Both the position numbers and the translations under genes were made by a program. From Intestinimonas butyriciproducens (GTDB taxonomy: Bacteria; Bacillota; Clostridia; Oscillospirales; Butyricicoccaceae): DNA of 64,000 nt. The notes beneath the pieces are model-generated. The model did not search any database. It was not told where the DNA came from and saw only the letters and a program-made list of their open reading frames with translations. Numbering within the stretch: position 1 is the first letter of the stretch; each line of letters opens with the position of its first letter. Shown piece by piece: positions 25,615 to 34,520 of this stretch. The stretch is from assembly GCF_016901775.1 (NCBI RefSeq), contig NZ_JACJKW010000007.1:1-64000 (forward strand), given 5' to 3'.

Positions 25615-28600
25615 TTATACCTGCAGAGACACTCCGCCGCTGCTTAAAAAATAAATGACCTTTTGCAGCACCGGCTGCTGCCATACCTTCTCATAGGCCC
25701 GGGCGTAAATATCCAGCTGGGGCGCATAGCGGGCGGCGTGAGCCTCTTCCTCTCCCGGATTTACCCGGTCGCTTTTGAAATCCAGAATAATGGCCCCTTC
25801 CGGGGTCTTTATCACCAGATCCATCACCCCGTTCATCAGAATCTCTTCCTCTTCTTCCTCTCCCAACCCCAGTTCCCTGGGTGAGAAAAGGGCGGAAAAC
25901 TGATACTCCCGCAAACAGGGGTTCTCCCGGGCCAGCTTTCCCCATGGGGAACGGGCAAAATCGGAAATGGCCCCCACCGGTACCCGGTCCAGATTCTCCC
26001 CTTTCAGCTCCCCCTCCTGCAGCCGCCGCAGCTCCTGGGCGGCCCCTTCCGGGGTCAGGCAGTTTTCCAGCTGCACCAGCTGCATACACCGGTGGATCAG
26101 AGTGCCCCGGCTCATGGCCTGCTCCCGGGTCTGGCCCTGATATAGCCGAATGCGGGCTTCCTGCCGCCGCCACTCCAGCCGCGGGGTGTCCTCCATGGTC
26201 ACAAGGGCGGTAGGGGTCAGCTTGGAGGGCAGACGGCTCTCCTTTTCATAGGGATACCGGAAGGCCTGCATGGCTCGGTACGGGGCCAGATCGGGCAAAG
26301 GCTCCCGCTCATGTTCTTCTGTCTCGGCCTGCCGGGTGTCCACCTCCAACACCGCCGGGTCATAGGGCTGCACATGGCACCGGAGCTCGTCTTTCTCCCC
26401 GGAAAGAGGGAAGTCCATGGCCCCCAGCCCTCCATAGGCCCGCAGCTCCTCTGCCCCCTTGTGGCACAGAAGGGGCGCTCCCACCAGCAGAGCAGCGCGG
26501 CCTTGCCCGGCGCACTCCCGCCAGGGCAATCTGTCCCCCTCCAGAGCACCCGCCCACTGGCGGATGGCCGAGACGGCATCGGGCAGGGAAAGAATGAGCA
26601 CCAGCTTCTCCCTGGCCCGGGTCATGGCCACATAAAGCTTCCGTTCCTCTTCCTCCCGGCTCTGGCGCAGGGCCTTGGCAAAGATGGCGTTTTCCATCTG
26701 AGTGGCCGTCTCGGTGCGGAGTGTTTCGTCCCGCAGGGAAAAGGCCACCCCCAGCTTTTTGTCGATGGCCAGGCTCTGGCGCATTTCATCGGTGTTATAC
26801 CGCTTGCTCAGATCGGGAAGCAGCACAATGGGGAACTCCAGCCCCTTGGAGCGGTGGATGCTCATCAGCGCCACACCGTCGCCCCCTTCCGGCGGCACCC
26901 GCTCCCCTTCCTTGGCCCGCTCTTCCAACTGACGGAGAAAGCCCAGCAGCCCCCGCCGCCCGGTCTTTTCGTATTCCAGCCCCAGCTGATAGAGCCGGTG
27001 CAGGTTCCGCCGCCGGGTATTGCCTCCGTCCAGGGCCTGGAATACGCCCAGCGCTCCGGTCTCCTGGTAGATCAGGGACAACAGCTGCCCGGCCCCCAGA
27101 TCGGGAGCATACTGGCGCAGCCGGTAAAGAAGATCCATAAACTCCTTGGCCCTTGGCAGATCGCTCTCTTTCAGAGCGTCATAAAAATCCCCCTCCCGGC
27201 GGCTTTGCCGGATGGTGAGCAGCTCGTCCGGCGTAAAGAGGAACAAAGGCGAGCGAAGAACCGAAATGAGAGGGATGTCCTGGCGTGGGTTGTCGATGAT
27301 AGCCAGGAACGAGCGCATCACCGCCATTTCCACGGTGGAAAACAGATCTCCGCCCCCGGCGGCGCAGGGGATGCCCTCTTCCTCCAGGGCCTTCTGATAC
27401 AAGGGCGCTTTGGAGGTGAAGGAGCTGAGCAAAATGGCCACATCTCCCGGCTTTGCCGGGCGGCTCTCTCCTTTTTCCTCCACCCGGCACTCTTTCAGAA
27501 GGGCCTTCACCCGCTTTGCGGTGAAAGCGGCCTCATAAAGGGCCTTGCCGCTTTCCTCTCCCGGCTCCTTTTCCCGCTTCATGTCCAGCACCCACACTTC
27601 GGCGGGACAATTCCCCTGGTATTCTGCCCCGGGATACAGGGCCTCCCGGCTGTCGTAGTCCACGCCGCCAAAAGAACGGCTCATGGTGCGGGAGAAGATA
27701 AAATTGCACAGGGACAAGACCTCCCGGCGGGAACGAAAATTCTGGTTGAGCATCAGCCGCTTTTCCGCCCCCTGGGGGTCTTTTTCGTAATCTTGATAGC
27801 TGTAATATTTGTGGACGAAGATCTCCGGCTCGGCCAGACGGAAACGGTAGATGCTCTGCTTCACATCCCCCACCATGAACAGGCTCCCTTTTTCTCCCCG
27901 CAGGGCGGCAAAGATCTTTTCCTGCACCCCGTTGCTGTCCTGGTATTCGTCCACCAGAATCTCCCCGATGCCCTGGGCCACCTGCCGGGCCAGAGGGGTC
28001 ACATTCCCCTCCTTATCATAAAGAAGCGCCAGGGCGCCGTGTTCCAGATCGCTGAAATCCAAGGCGGCCCGCTGCTCCTTCAGCCGGCGGTACTGCTCCT
28101 GGAAGCCCTTCTCCAACTGGATCAGCCCCCGGAGGATGGGCAAAGACCGCTCCCCTTCCTGCTGCACCGCCGCAAGGGGCCGGGAGCAGGTCTCTTCCCG
28201 CAGCCGTTCCACTTCCTGGGAAAAGCCGTCCCGCAGGGCTTTCAGCCGGTCCAGATAATCCTTGTCCTCTCCCCGCACCGCTCCCACCCGGGGCTTTGCC
28301 CAGCCGGCCAGAGCCTGATAACAGGCGTCCCAGCCCGCTCTGGCCCCTTCTCTTATGGCTTTGGCCCCTTCCAGACAGGCGGAAAAGGCCGGGCCATAGC
28401 CCTTCTCGATGGCGGGAGAAAAGGCGATCTCCTCCAAAGCCTCCCCCAGCTTGTTCTGCCAGAAGGCCATGGCCCCATCGCATTCCGCCAGGCTCTCCTG
28501 ACAGAAGGGAGCCTGCTGAAGCTCGCCCCGGGCCAAGCTTTCCATGGAGGACAGGGCCGAATCCAAAAACCCCTCCGGGTCCGGATGGCTCATCAAGGAG

Positions 28601-29142
28601 TCGTACAGATGAAGCACCGCCCGGCCCAGGTTCTTGTCCCCCCGTTCTTCGGCGAAATTCTCCAAAGCGGCCAGAAAATCCGGGTCCTCTCCCCGGCTTT
28701 CGTACCACTCTTCCAGGGTATCCTCCAAAGCCTGCTCCTTCAGCAGACGGCTTTCGCTCTCTTCCAGCAGCCGGAAGGCCGGAGGCAGACCCAGCAGGGC
28801 AAAATTCTGCCGCAGCAGCCCCAGGCAGAAGGAATGGACCGTCTGGATGGGGGCCGAACCCAGCAGGGCCAGCTGACGCCGGAGACGGCGGGAGGCCGGA
28901 TGCAAAGCCAGCTCATCCAGCAGACGCTTGCCGATGCGCTGGCGCATTTCCATGGCGGCGGCATTGGTAAAGGTGACGATGAGCATCTCCCGCAGCTCCA
29001 GCCCTTCCGGCTCCAGCAGACGCTGTATCACCCGCTCCACCAGCACCGCTGTTTTGCCGCTGCCTGCGGCGGCGGCCACGATCAGGCTGCCGCCCCGGCT
29101 CTCAATGGCCTGGCGCTGTTCTTTGGTAAACTCAACGGCCAT
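25615..29142 (-). CDS. addA: AddA helicase-nuclease subunit
   Basis: AddA is the UvrD-like helicase and RecB-family nuclease subunit of the AddAB complex, which resects double-strand breaks for RecA. The 1,175-residue protein has Walker A AAAAGSGKTAVL (23-34), EILVDEYQDSN (motif II), GDVKQSIYRFRLAEPEIF, LMSIHRSKGLEFPIV (motif V) and VAMTRAREKL (motif VI). Near the C-terminus GVMDLVIKTPEGAIILDFKS holds the nuclease Asp and the D-x-K residues. The ATG overlaps the addB end by 11 bp, so translation is coupled. Confidence 0.96.
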   Translation of the reverse strand: MAVEFTKEQRQAIESRGGSLIVAAAAGSGKTAVLVERVIQRLLEPEGLELREMLIVTFTNAAAMEMRQRIGKRLLDELALHPASRRLRRQLALLGSAPIQTVHSFCLGLLRQNFALLGLPPAFRLLEESESRLLKEQALEDTLEEWYESRGEDPDFLAALENFAEERGDKNLGRAVLHLYDSLMSHPDPEGFLDSALSSMESLARGELQQAPFCQESLAECDGAMAFWQNKLGEALEEIAFSPAIEKGYGPAFSACLEGAKAIREGARAGWDACYQALAGWAKPRVGAVRGEDKDYLDRLKALRDGFSQEVERLREETCSRPLAAVQQEGERSLPILRGLIQLEKGFQEQYRRLKEQRAALDFSDLEHGALALLYDKEGNVTPLARQVAQGIGEILVDEYQDSNGVQEKIFAALRGEKGSLFMVGDVKQSIYRFRLAEPEIFVHKYYSYQDYEKDPQGAEKRLMLNQNFRSRREVLSLCNFIFSRTMSRSFGGVDYDSREALYPGAEYQGNCPAEVWVLDMKREKEPGEESGKALYEAAFTAKRVKALLKECRVEEKGESRPAKPGDVAILLSSFTSKAPLYQKALEEEGIPCAAGGGDLFSTVEMAVMRSFLAIIDNPRQDIPLISVLRSPLFLFTPDELLTIRQSRREGDFYDALKESDLPRAKEFMDLLYRLRQYAPDLGAGQLLSLIYQETGALGVFQALDGGNTRRRNLHRLYQLGLEYEKTGRRGLLGFLRQLEERAKEGERVPPEGGDGVALMSIHRSKGLEFPIVLLPDLSKRYNTDEMRQSLAIDKKLGVAFSLRDETLRTETATQMENAIFAKALRQSREEEERKLYVAMTRAREKLVLILSLPDAVSAIRQWAGALEGDRLPWRECAGQGRAALLVGAPLLCHKGAEELRAYGGLGAMDFPLSGEKDELRCHVQPYDPAVLEVDTRQAETEEHEREPLPDLAPYRAMQAFRYPYEKESRLPSKLTPTALVTMEDTPRLEWRRQEARIRLYQGQTREQAMSRGTLIHRCMQLVQLENCLTPEGAAQELRRLQEGELKGENLDRVPVGAISDFARSPWGKLARENPCLREYQFSALFSPRELGLGEEEEEEILMNGVMDLVIKTPEGAIILDFKSDRVNPGEEEAHAARYAPQLDIYARAYEKVWQQPVLQKVIYFLSSGGVSLQV

Positions 29143-32100
29143 GGTGTGTTTCCTCCTCTTCTTCCTCTGTCAGACGGGCGTAGACCTCTTCCTGAGAAAG
29201 CACCCGGGCCAGCCGGGGTGCATCCTTGGCCATGGTCTCGTCATAGTGGCAGGCGTCTTTGTAGGGGCAGAAATTGCACACCGACGCCCCAGGGCCGGTG
29301 ACCAAAGGCCGGGCCTCGATGTCCCCCCGGGTGATGAGGGCACACAGGCGGCGCAGCTGCCGGTCCACCCCTCGGGTGAGCTTTTCCAGCCCCTCCCGGC
29401 TGGTGACCGAAGAAGTGCTCTTCAGCCCGCCTCCTTTTTTCACGCTGACGGGCAGAAAGCGGAAGTCCCCCTCCTGCCGGTCCTCCATGGCCTGCAAAAT
29501 CGGCTCTTCATCCAGCACAATGCCGATGCGGCGCAATTCTTTGCTCAGCTTTCCTTCCCCATCCTCACCGTAACCCACCTGCACATAAGGGGTCTTGGCC
29601 GGGATATAAAGCACCCCGGCGGTCTGGATCTGCTGGGCCCCGTCTCCCAGGCGCTCCCGGGCCTTTTCCAGCACCGCTTCCTTGCCGAAGCCCACCATCA
29701 GCAGATAGACGAACATCTGCATATTGATGCCATAGAGCAGATCGGACAGATGGAAGGTCTTTTTGCCGGTTTTGTAATCGGCCACCTTCACATACAGAGT
29801 GCCGTCCTGGATAAAACCGTCCAGCCGGTCGATCTTGCCGCTGAGGGTCAGTTTTACCCCGTCCCCTTCCAGCAGAATGGGCGGGTATTCTTCCCCCGGG
29901 CCGAAGGCCATCTCAAAGGCGATGGGACGGAACTGGGACAGGCTCAGCTCCTGCCACACATCCTCCACAATGGACACCACCATCCGCTGGATGCGGCGGA
30001 AAATGGCCCGGAACCGGGGACTTTCTTCCTCTAAATGGGGCAGGGTCTTTTCCTTCACCTGGGCAATGGCCCGCAGGGCGGCTTTCCGCGGCTCCTGCTC
30101 CTCCCCCTCTTCCAAAAGCCGCACCGCCCGCTCCACCACATCGTGAAGGAAGGTGCCGGTTTCCGGCGCGCCGAAAGTGGCCCGTTTCCGCTCCTTGGCA
30201 TGAAGGCCGTACTCCATGAAGTAGGAGAAGCGGCAAGCGGCCGCCTTTTCCGCCCGGGAAGCGGTGATGCGGATGCGCTTACCGTAGGCGGCGGCCACCA
30301 GCTCCCGGGAGCGGATGGGCCCGCGGGGAGAAACGGCATAGCGGCGCAGGGCTTCAAAACGGCTCTGCTGCTCTTCCCCCTTCTCCTCTTCCAAAGAAAG
30401 GGCGGCTCTGGCCCATGTGTCCCCTTCCCCCTGGCAGGCGGCGCAGGCCAGCTCCCAGGCGGGCCGGGGAGCCAGCAAACGGAAATCCCCCGACGGACGG
30501 CTCATTTCCAAACCGGGCAGCAGGTGAAGCATCCGCTCCACCAGGTAGGAAGGGCGGCAGGCAGTACCGCCGGAAAGGGTCTGGGGGCAGAGCACCGCCA
30601 GCCGTTTGCTGGGGGCGGCAAAGGCGTGGTAGATCTGGCTCTGGGCCTCATAGGCCTGCTCTTCGGCGGTCTGGGTCAGGGTCACCCCTGCCCGCAATAG
30701 CGCATCCCGCTCCTCTTCGGTGAGCAGGCTTCCCCCGCCCACCGCCGGGGGCAAAGCCCCTTCTCTGGCCCCCAGGATGATGAGGAACTCCACCCCGGCA
30801 AAACTCTGCCGGTCAAAGGAAGCGGCCTGGACATGGTCCAGGGACACCGGAATGGCGGCCACCTGGTACTGGGAGAGCATCAGCCGCCACAGGCGGCAAA
30901 ATTCCCCGGCGTCCATCTGCTGCCCGCCCATGGCGGCGGAAAACTGGCAGAGGGCCCCCTGCAAAATGTCATAGAGCTGACTGTATTCGGCGCTCTCCCG
31001 CGCCCGGCCCTGCTCTTCCAGGCTGCGGGCTTTTTCCGAAAGGGCCTGTTCCATGCCGGTCTCTTTCAAAAACCGTTCCAGGGCCTGGGCATAGTCCGGC
31101 CCCTGACGGCTCACTTTCAGAGCCTTTATCAGATTCTCAAAGGCCGGGGCGATCTTCTGCCGGATGTGTTCCAGCTCCAGCAAAGCCCCCGGGTCCTCCT
31201 TAGCCCCATAGCCACCGGGATTTTTCCGGAAGGGAGCAAAATACTGTTTGCCCCGGATGTTGTGCATCAGCACATAGTTTTCCAGCTTGTCGCATTCCTC
31301 CATGGCGAGGGGAGACAGGCCGCTTTTCAGATAGGCGAACACATCCTCATAGCCCATGCCCTGACAGGCGGCCAGCAAGGCTCCCTGCTGAGCGGCCAGC
31401 ACCGGCTTTTGCAGAATGTCGCTTTTCTCTCCCAGAAACAAGGGCACCTGCCATTTCTGGAAGGCGCTTTCCAGCAGCGGGGCATAGGTCTCCATATCGG
31501 AGCAGGCCACCACCATGTTCCGGCAGCGCATCCCCTCTCCCATGGCGCCCCGGCAAAGAGATGCGGCAAATTCGCATTCTTCCTGGGGATCAGAAAGAGT
31601 GTAAAGTTTTACTCCTTGCCAGGCATTTTCCGTGGGAGTAGCGGCATAATCAAAGAGATCCCGCTCCAGCACCGAGAGGGCCGGCGGCACTTCCTCTTCT
31701 TTCCGCTGCAAAGGGCACACTTGGAAGGGGCGATTGATTTTTTGGCAGATTCCGGCCAAACGCTGCAAAAATTTCTCCTGCTCTAAAAAAAGACGGTCCT
31801 CTTTTTCCCAAAGAAGAGCAAAAGCGGCGGAATGGCATTTTTCCAGCAACACTTCCACAATGCTCCGCTCCTGGGCGGTCATGCCGGAAAAGCCGTCAAA
31901 ATAAAGATCCCACCCCTGGCCGAAGTCCGATGGGCCCAGAGCCTCCCGGCAGGCCGTCAGCAGGTCTTTGTCATCCAGGGGCAGATCTTTTGTCACCCTT
32001 TGATAGGCAGCGTAACAAAGGGAAAGGTCACGGACTTTACTCCGGCTCTCCCCCAGACTTTCCGCAGCTTTTGCCAGATCCTCCGGGGCCACCTGGCAGC

Positions 32101-32476
32101 TTTTCAGCTCGCTCACCAGTTCCAGCATACCCCCTGCCAGCTCCGGCCGGGCCGAGAGAGAAAAATGGGTCAGGCTGTCCCCGCAAAGAGACAGCGCCCG
32201 GTGCATGGCCAGCACCCGGCCGCCGCCGTCCAGCAGTGCAGGCGGGTGTCCCCCCTCCCCCAGCACCCGCTGGGCCAACCGCTTGAAGGTGAGCACCTCG
32301 GCAAAGCGGGCGATGGGATTGCCCTGGGAAAAAAGCAGCCGCCGTTCACTTTCGTGGGAGAGCATTTCGGGCACAATCAGCAGCTGCCGCCGTCCGGCCT
32401 TGGCCCCCTCTCCCATGGCAGAAAGCAGGGCCTCGGTTTTGCCGCATCCCGCCCGGCCGGTGTAAATGGTCACCAT
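29132..32476 (-). CDS. addB: AddB helicase/nuclease subunit
   Basis: The partner of AddA, 1,114 residues from the chosen start. It keeps an N-terminal Walker A, TGRAGCGKTEALL (about 6-18), as in Gram-positive AddB, and a RecB-family nuclease at the C-terminus (VKVADYKTGKKTFHL). The Fe-S cluster motif is visible in CNFCPYKDACHYDE, with the distal Cys expected near AACRFSYFMEYG. ATG at 32,476 is used because GGGGGGAGG lies ten bases upstream; an in-frame TTG at 32,497 lacks a site. Confidence 0.95.
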   Translation of the reverse strand: MVTIYTGRAGCGKTEALLSAMGEGAKAGRRQLLIVPEMLSHESERRLLFSQGNPIARFAEVLTFKRLAQRVLGEGGHPPALLDGGGRVLAMHRALSLCGDSLTHFSLSARPELAGGMLELVSELKSCQVAPEDLAKAAESLGESRSKVRDLSLCYAAYQRVTKDLPLDDKDLLTACREALGPSDFGQGWDLYFDGFSGMTAQERSIVEVLLEKCHSAAFALLWEKEDRLFLEQEKFLQRLAGICQKINRPFQVCPLQRKEEEVPPALSVLERDLFDYAATPTENAWQGVKLYTLSDPQEECEFAASLCRGAMGEGMRCRNMVVACSDMETYAPLLESAFQKWQVPLFLGEKSDILQKPVLAAQQGALLAACQGMGYEDVFAYLKSGLSPLAMEECDKLENYVLMHNIRGKQYFAPFRKNPGGYGAKEDPGALLELEHIRQKIAPAFENLIKALKVSRQGPDYAQALERFLKETGMEQALSEKARSLEEQGRARESAEYSQLYDILQGALCQFSAAMGGQQMDAGEFCRLWRLMLSQYQVAAIPVSLDHVQAASFDRQSFAGVEFLIILGAREGALPPAVGGGSLLTEEERDALLRAGVTLTQTAEEQAYEAQSQIYHAFAAPSKRLAVLCPQTLSGGTACRPSYLVERMLHLLPGLEMSRPSGDFRLLAPRPAWELACAACQGEGDTWARAALSLEEEKGEEQQSRFEALRRYAVSPRGPIRSRELVAAAYGKRIRITASRAEKAAACRFSYFMEYGLHAKERKRATFGAPETGTFLHDVVERAVRLLEEGEEQEPRKAALRAIAQVKEKTLPHLEEESPRFRAIFRRIQRMVVSIVEDVWQELSLSQFRPIAFEMAFGPGEEYPPILLEGDGVKLTLSGKIDRLDGFIQDGTLYVKVADYKTGKKTFHLSDLLYGINMQMFVYLLMVGFGKEAVLEKARERLGDGAQQIQTAGVLYIPAKTPYVQVGYGEDGEGKLSKELRRIGIVLDEEPILQAMEDRQEGDFRFLPVSVKKGGGLKSTSSVTSREGLEKLTRGVDRQLRRLCALITRGDIEARPLVTGPGASVCNFCPYKDACHYDETMAKDAPRLARVLSQEEVYARLTEEEEEETHHGR

Positions 32477-32523
32477 AGATGTAAAACCTCCCCCCAAAGA
32501 GATAGCCAGAAAACATCAGCAAA

Positions 32524-32564
32524 AAAGTGGTATAATAACCGTTTTGCGGTTATTATACCACTTT
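32524..32564. terminator. 18-bp palindromic terminator with an internal TATAAT
   Basis: AAAGTGGTATAATAACCG (32,524-32,541) is perfectly mirrored at 32,547-32,564 around the loop TTTTG. It follows the spoIIR stop by 37 bp and has a T run on the minus strand. The arm distal to addB also carries TATAAT, which on the minus strand sits 18 bases after TTGCGA, so the same palindrome may hold the addBA -10 box. Confidence 0.75.
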
Positions 32565-32601
32565 GGGAGGAAACATCGCAACCGGGCAAAGATGCTTTGG
32601 T

Positions 32602-33198
32602 TTATCCCAGGGCATGGCACAGCTGGGCCAGCAGCTCGGCCACCTTGAAACGCACTTTGTATTGCAGGCCGTCCCCTGTCATATACCGGATCTCCCCGGG
32701 AGAAAAATTCTCCTGGGCGGTATCCAGAAACTCCTCCTCACAGGCCGGAGCGCAAAGGGGCGGCAGCAGCACACACCACCAGTTGTGACCCGCACCTTCC
32801 CCGATGGTCACCCGCAAAGCATCATAAACCCCGGCAGGCAAAGAGAAGGTATCATATTCCCGGGTGTCAAAATAAGTATCCCGCTTTTCCACCTGCACCG
32901 GGTAGTGGTAGCCCTCCTGCTCCACCACCTTCTGGGCGGCCTTTTGAATGGCGCCCAGGAAAGCTGCATCCATGGGCTTTCCCTCCCATTTTTTCGCTTC
33001 TTCCAGCACGCCGTCCCGCACCAGGAGCTTCAGGGCCTGATCTTCTTCGCTGTCGCTGTTGGCCAGCACATGAAGCCTTGTCACCTTGCTCTCTATGCTC
33101 TCCTGCTCCCCCGGCCAGAAAGCCCCCAGGGTGAAAGTCAGCAGCAGGCTCAGGAGAAGAGCCCATTCCCATTTTTTGAAGTTCAGTTTCTTTATCAT
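32602..33198 (-). CDS. spoIIR: Stage II sporulation protein R
   Basis: SpoIIR is made in the forespore and secreted to trigger SpoIIGA, which activates sigma-E in the mother cell. The 198-residue product has an N-terminal signal/anchor helix (about 12-28) and the diagnostic VTRLHVLANSDSEEDQALKL segment at about 41-60. NWWCVLLPPLC is also typical. The ATG at 33,198 is poorly spaced from AAGGAAAGG; an in-frame GTG at 33,210 is a fair alternative start. The ribosome site lies within the 3' arm of the terminator hairpin after ispE. No clear sigma-F promoter was seen. Confidence 0.9.
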   Translation of the reverse strand: MIKKLNFKKWEWALLLSLLLTFTLGAFWPGEQESIESKVTRLHVLANSDSEEDQALKLLVRDGVLEEAKKWEGKPMDAAFLGAIQKAAQKVVEQEGYHYPVQVEKRDTYFDTREYDTFSLPAGVYDALRVTIGEGAGHNWWCVLLPPLCAPACEEEFLDTAQENFSPGEIRYMTGDGLQYKVRFKVAELLAQLCHALG

Positions 33199-33202
33199 AA
33201 GT

Positions 33203-33249
33203 AAAAACACCAGCCTTTCCTTCTGAGAGAAGTATGGACTGGTGTTTTT
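33203..33249. terminator. Terminator hairpin between ispE and spoIIR
   Basis: AAAAACACCAG (33,203-33,213) pairs with CTGGTGTTTTT (33,239-33,249), with an inner CTTCT/AGAAG stem. T runs lie on both sides. In the minus-strand RNA the distal arm contains the spoIIR ribosome binding site region, so read-through RNA from ispE would mask it. Confidence 0.75.
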
Positions 33250-33268
33250 GTTTTTAAACCAGGTTTTC

Positions 33269-34126
33269 TCAAAAAACCGGCGTGCAGACGAAGGTCTCCA
33301 CCGGCAGTTTCCGGAAGGCCTCTGCGGCTTTTTCCGCCTGCTGGGTATTTTCAAACAAACCATACAGAGCCGAGCCGGAACCGGTCATGCGGGCCCCCAG
33401 GGCCTTTTCTGCAAGGATTTTTTCCCGCAGCTCCTGCTCCTGGGGATGGAGGGCGCAGGCCACCGGCTCCATCACATTGCCAAGATTTGCGCCGATTTTT
33501 TCCAGGTCCCCTTCCTCCAGCGCCCGGAGCATGGCCTGGGTGTCGGGCCGCTGCTGCAAAGGCTCTGCATCCATTTTCTGAAACAGGCTCTTGGTGGAGA
33601 TGGAATACCGGGGCTTGATCACCAAAATGCCGCAGGGGGGCAGATGAGGGGCGGGGGTGAGTTTTTCCCCGATGCCCCTGGCCAGACGGCAGCCGGTTTC
33701 CAGGCAGAAGGGCACATCGGCCCCCAGGGTAAGGGCCAGCTCATGAAGTTTTTTCCTCCCGAGAGGATAGCCGTAAGCCCGGTTGAGAAGATGCAGCACA
33801 GCGGCGGCATCGGTGCTGCCCCCGGCCATACCGGCTCCCACCGGGATGCGCTTTTGCAGCTTGATGTGCACTGCACCTTTTTTGCCGGTTTCCTGGAAAA
33901 AGGCCAACGCTGCTTTATAGGCGATGTTCCGGCTGTCCCGGGGCACATAGGGAAGGTTGCACCAAAGCCCCACCCCTTCCCCTTCTCCCGGCAGCAAGGT
34001 CACTTTATCGTGAAGGGACACGGTGTGCATAATGGTTTCCAGCTCATGGTAGCCATCCTCCCGCTTTCCCACAATGTCCAGCGTCAGATTGATTTTGGCC
34101 AAGGCCTTTTGTCTTTGTACTTTCAT
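33269..34126 (-). CDS. ispE: 4-Diphosphocytidyl-2-C-methyl-D-erythritol kinase
   Basis: A GHMP-family kinase of the MEP isoprenoid pathway, phosphorylating CDP-ME. The 285 residues include the substrate-binding ALAKINLTLDIVGKREDGYH (9-28), the ATP loop PVGAGMAGGSTDAAAV (95-110) and LGADVPFCLETG with the catalytic Asp; ARMTGSGSALYGLF is the third GHMP motif. The start is ATG 34,126 behind GGAGGAAG. A longer open frame extends upstream through repeat DNA but has no ribosome site and is not accepted. Confidence 0.95.
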   Translation of the reverse strand: MKVQRQKALAKINLTLDIVGKREDGYHELETIMHTVSLHDKVTLLPGEGEGVGLWCNLPYVPRDSRNIAYKAALAFFQETGKKGAVHIKLQKRIPVGAGMAGGSTDAAAVLHLLNRAYGYPLGRKKLHELALTLGADVPFCLETGCRLARGIGEKLTPAPHLPPCGILVIKPRYSISTKSLFQKMDAEPLQQRPDTQAMLRALEEGDLEKIGANLGNVMEPVACALHPQEQELREKILAEKALGARMTGSGSALYGLFENTQQAEKAAEAFRKLPVETFVCTPVF

Positions 34127-34520
34127 ATCTCTTCCTCCGCCCAGTGTCTGGGCTCCCATGCCGCCCAGCGGAGTGCCTCCGCTCCCATGCCGCCAACGCC
34201 GGGCCTGATGCAGACAACAGCCACTGTGTTCGTGGGCACCCGGTATCCCTGGGTGCATTTGGGTGTATTTTTCTTTTCTGCGCTCGATACCCCTGGGTGC
34301 GCCACCGATATTTTTTCTCTCCTGCATCCAATGCCAACGGGCGCCCAGCGGAGTGCCTCCGCTCCCGTATCGCCCACGCCGGGCCTGATGCAGATGCCAA
34401 CCATGGTGTTCGTGGGCACCCGGTATCCCTGGGTGCATTTGGGGTGTCTTTTACTCTTCTGCACCCCATATGCCGCTGGCGTCACGCCACTGACAGCGGC
34501 GTCACTCCGCCGCCCGCCTG
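34127..34520. repeat. 180-bp tandem unit region with triloop inverted repeats
   Basis: GCCCAG-TGT-CTGGGC (34,139-34,153) lies just upstream of the ispE ribosome site. Two units follow, offset by exactly 180 bp (from 34,163 and 34,343), each with AGCGGAG-TGC-CTCCGCT, a CCGGGCCTGATGCAGA motif and the hairpin GCACCC/GGGTGC. TGGCG-TCA-CGCCA (34,477-34,489) and GCGGCG/CGCCGC end the block before the DUF362 gene. No gene is seen in this interval. Confidence 0.85.

Noticed and set aside
26311-29301. 996-residue frame antisense to addA
   Set aside because: addA on the opposite strand has all helicase and nuclease motifs. The antisense frame is a codon-bias artefact.
33269-34438. Extended 389-residue IspE
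   Set aside because: The extra N-terminal 104 codons read through two repeat units and give duplicated low-complexity sequence. GGAGG precedes the ATG at 34,126.
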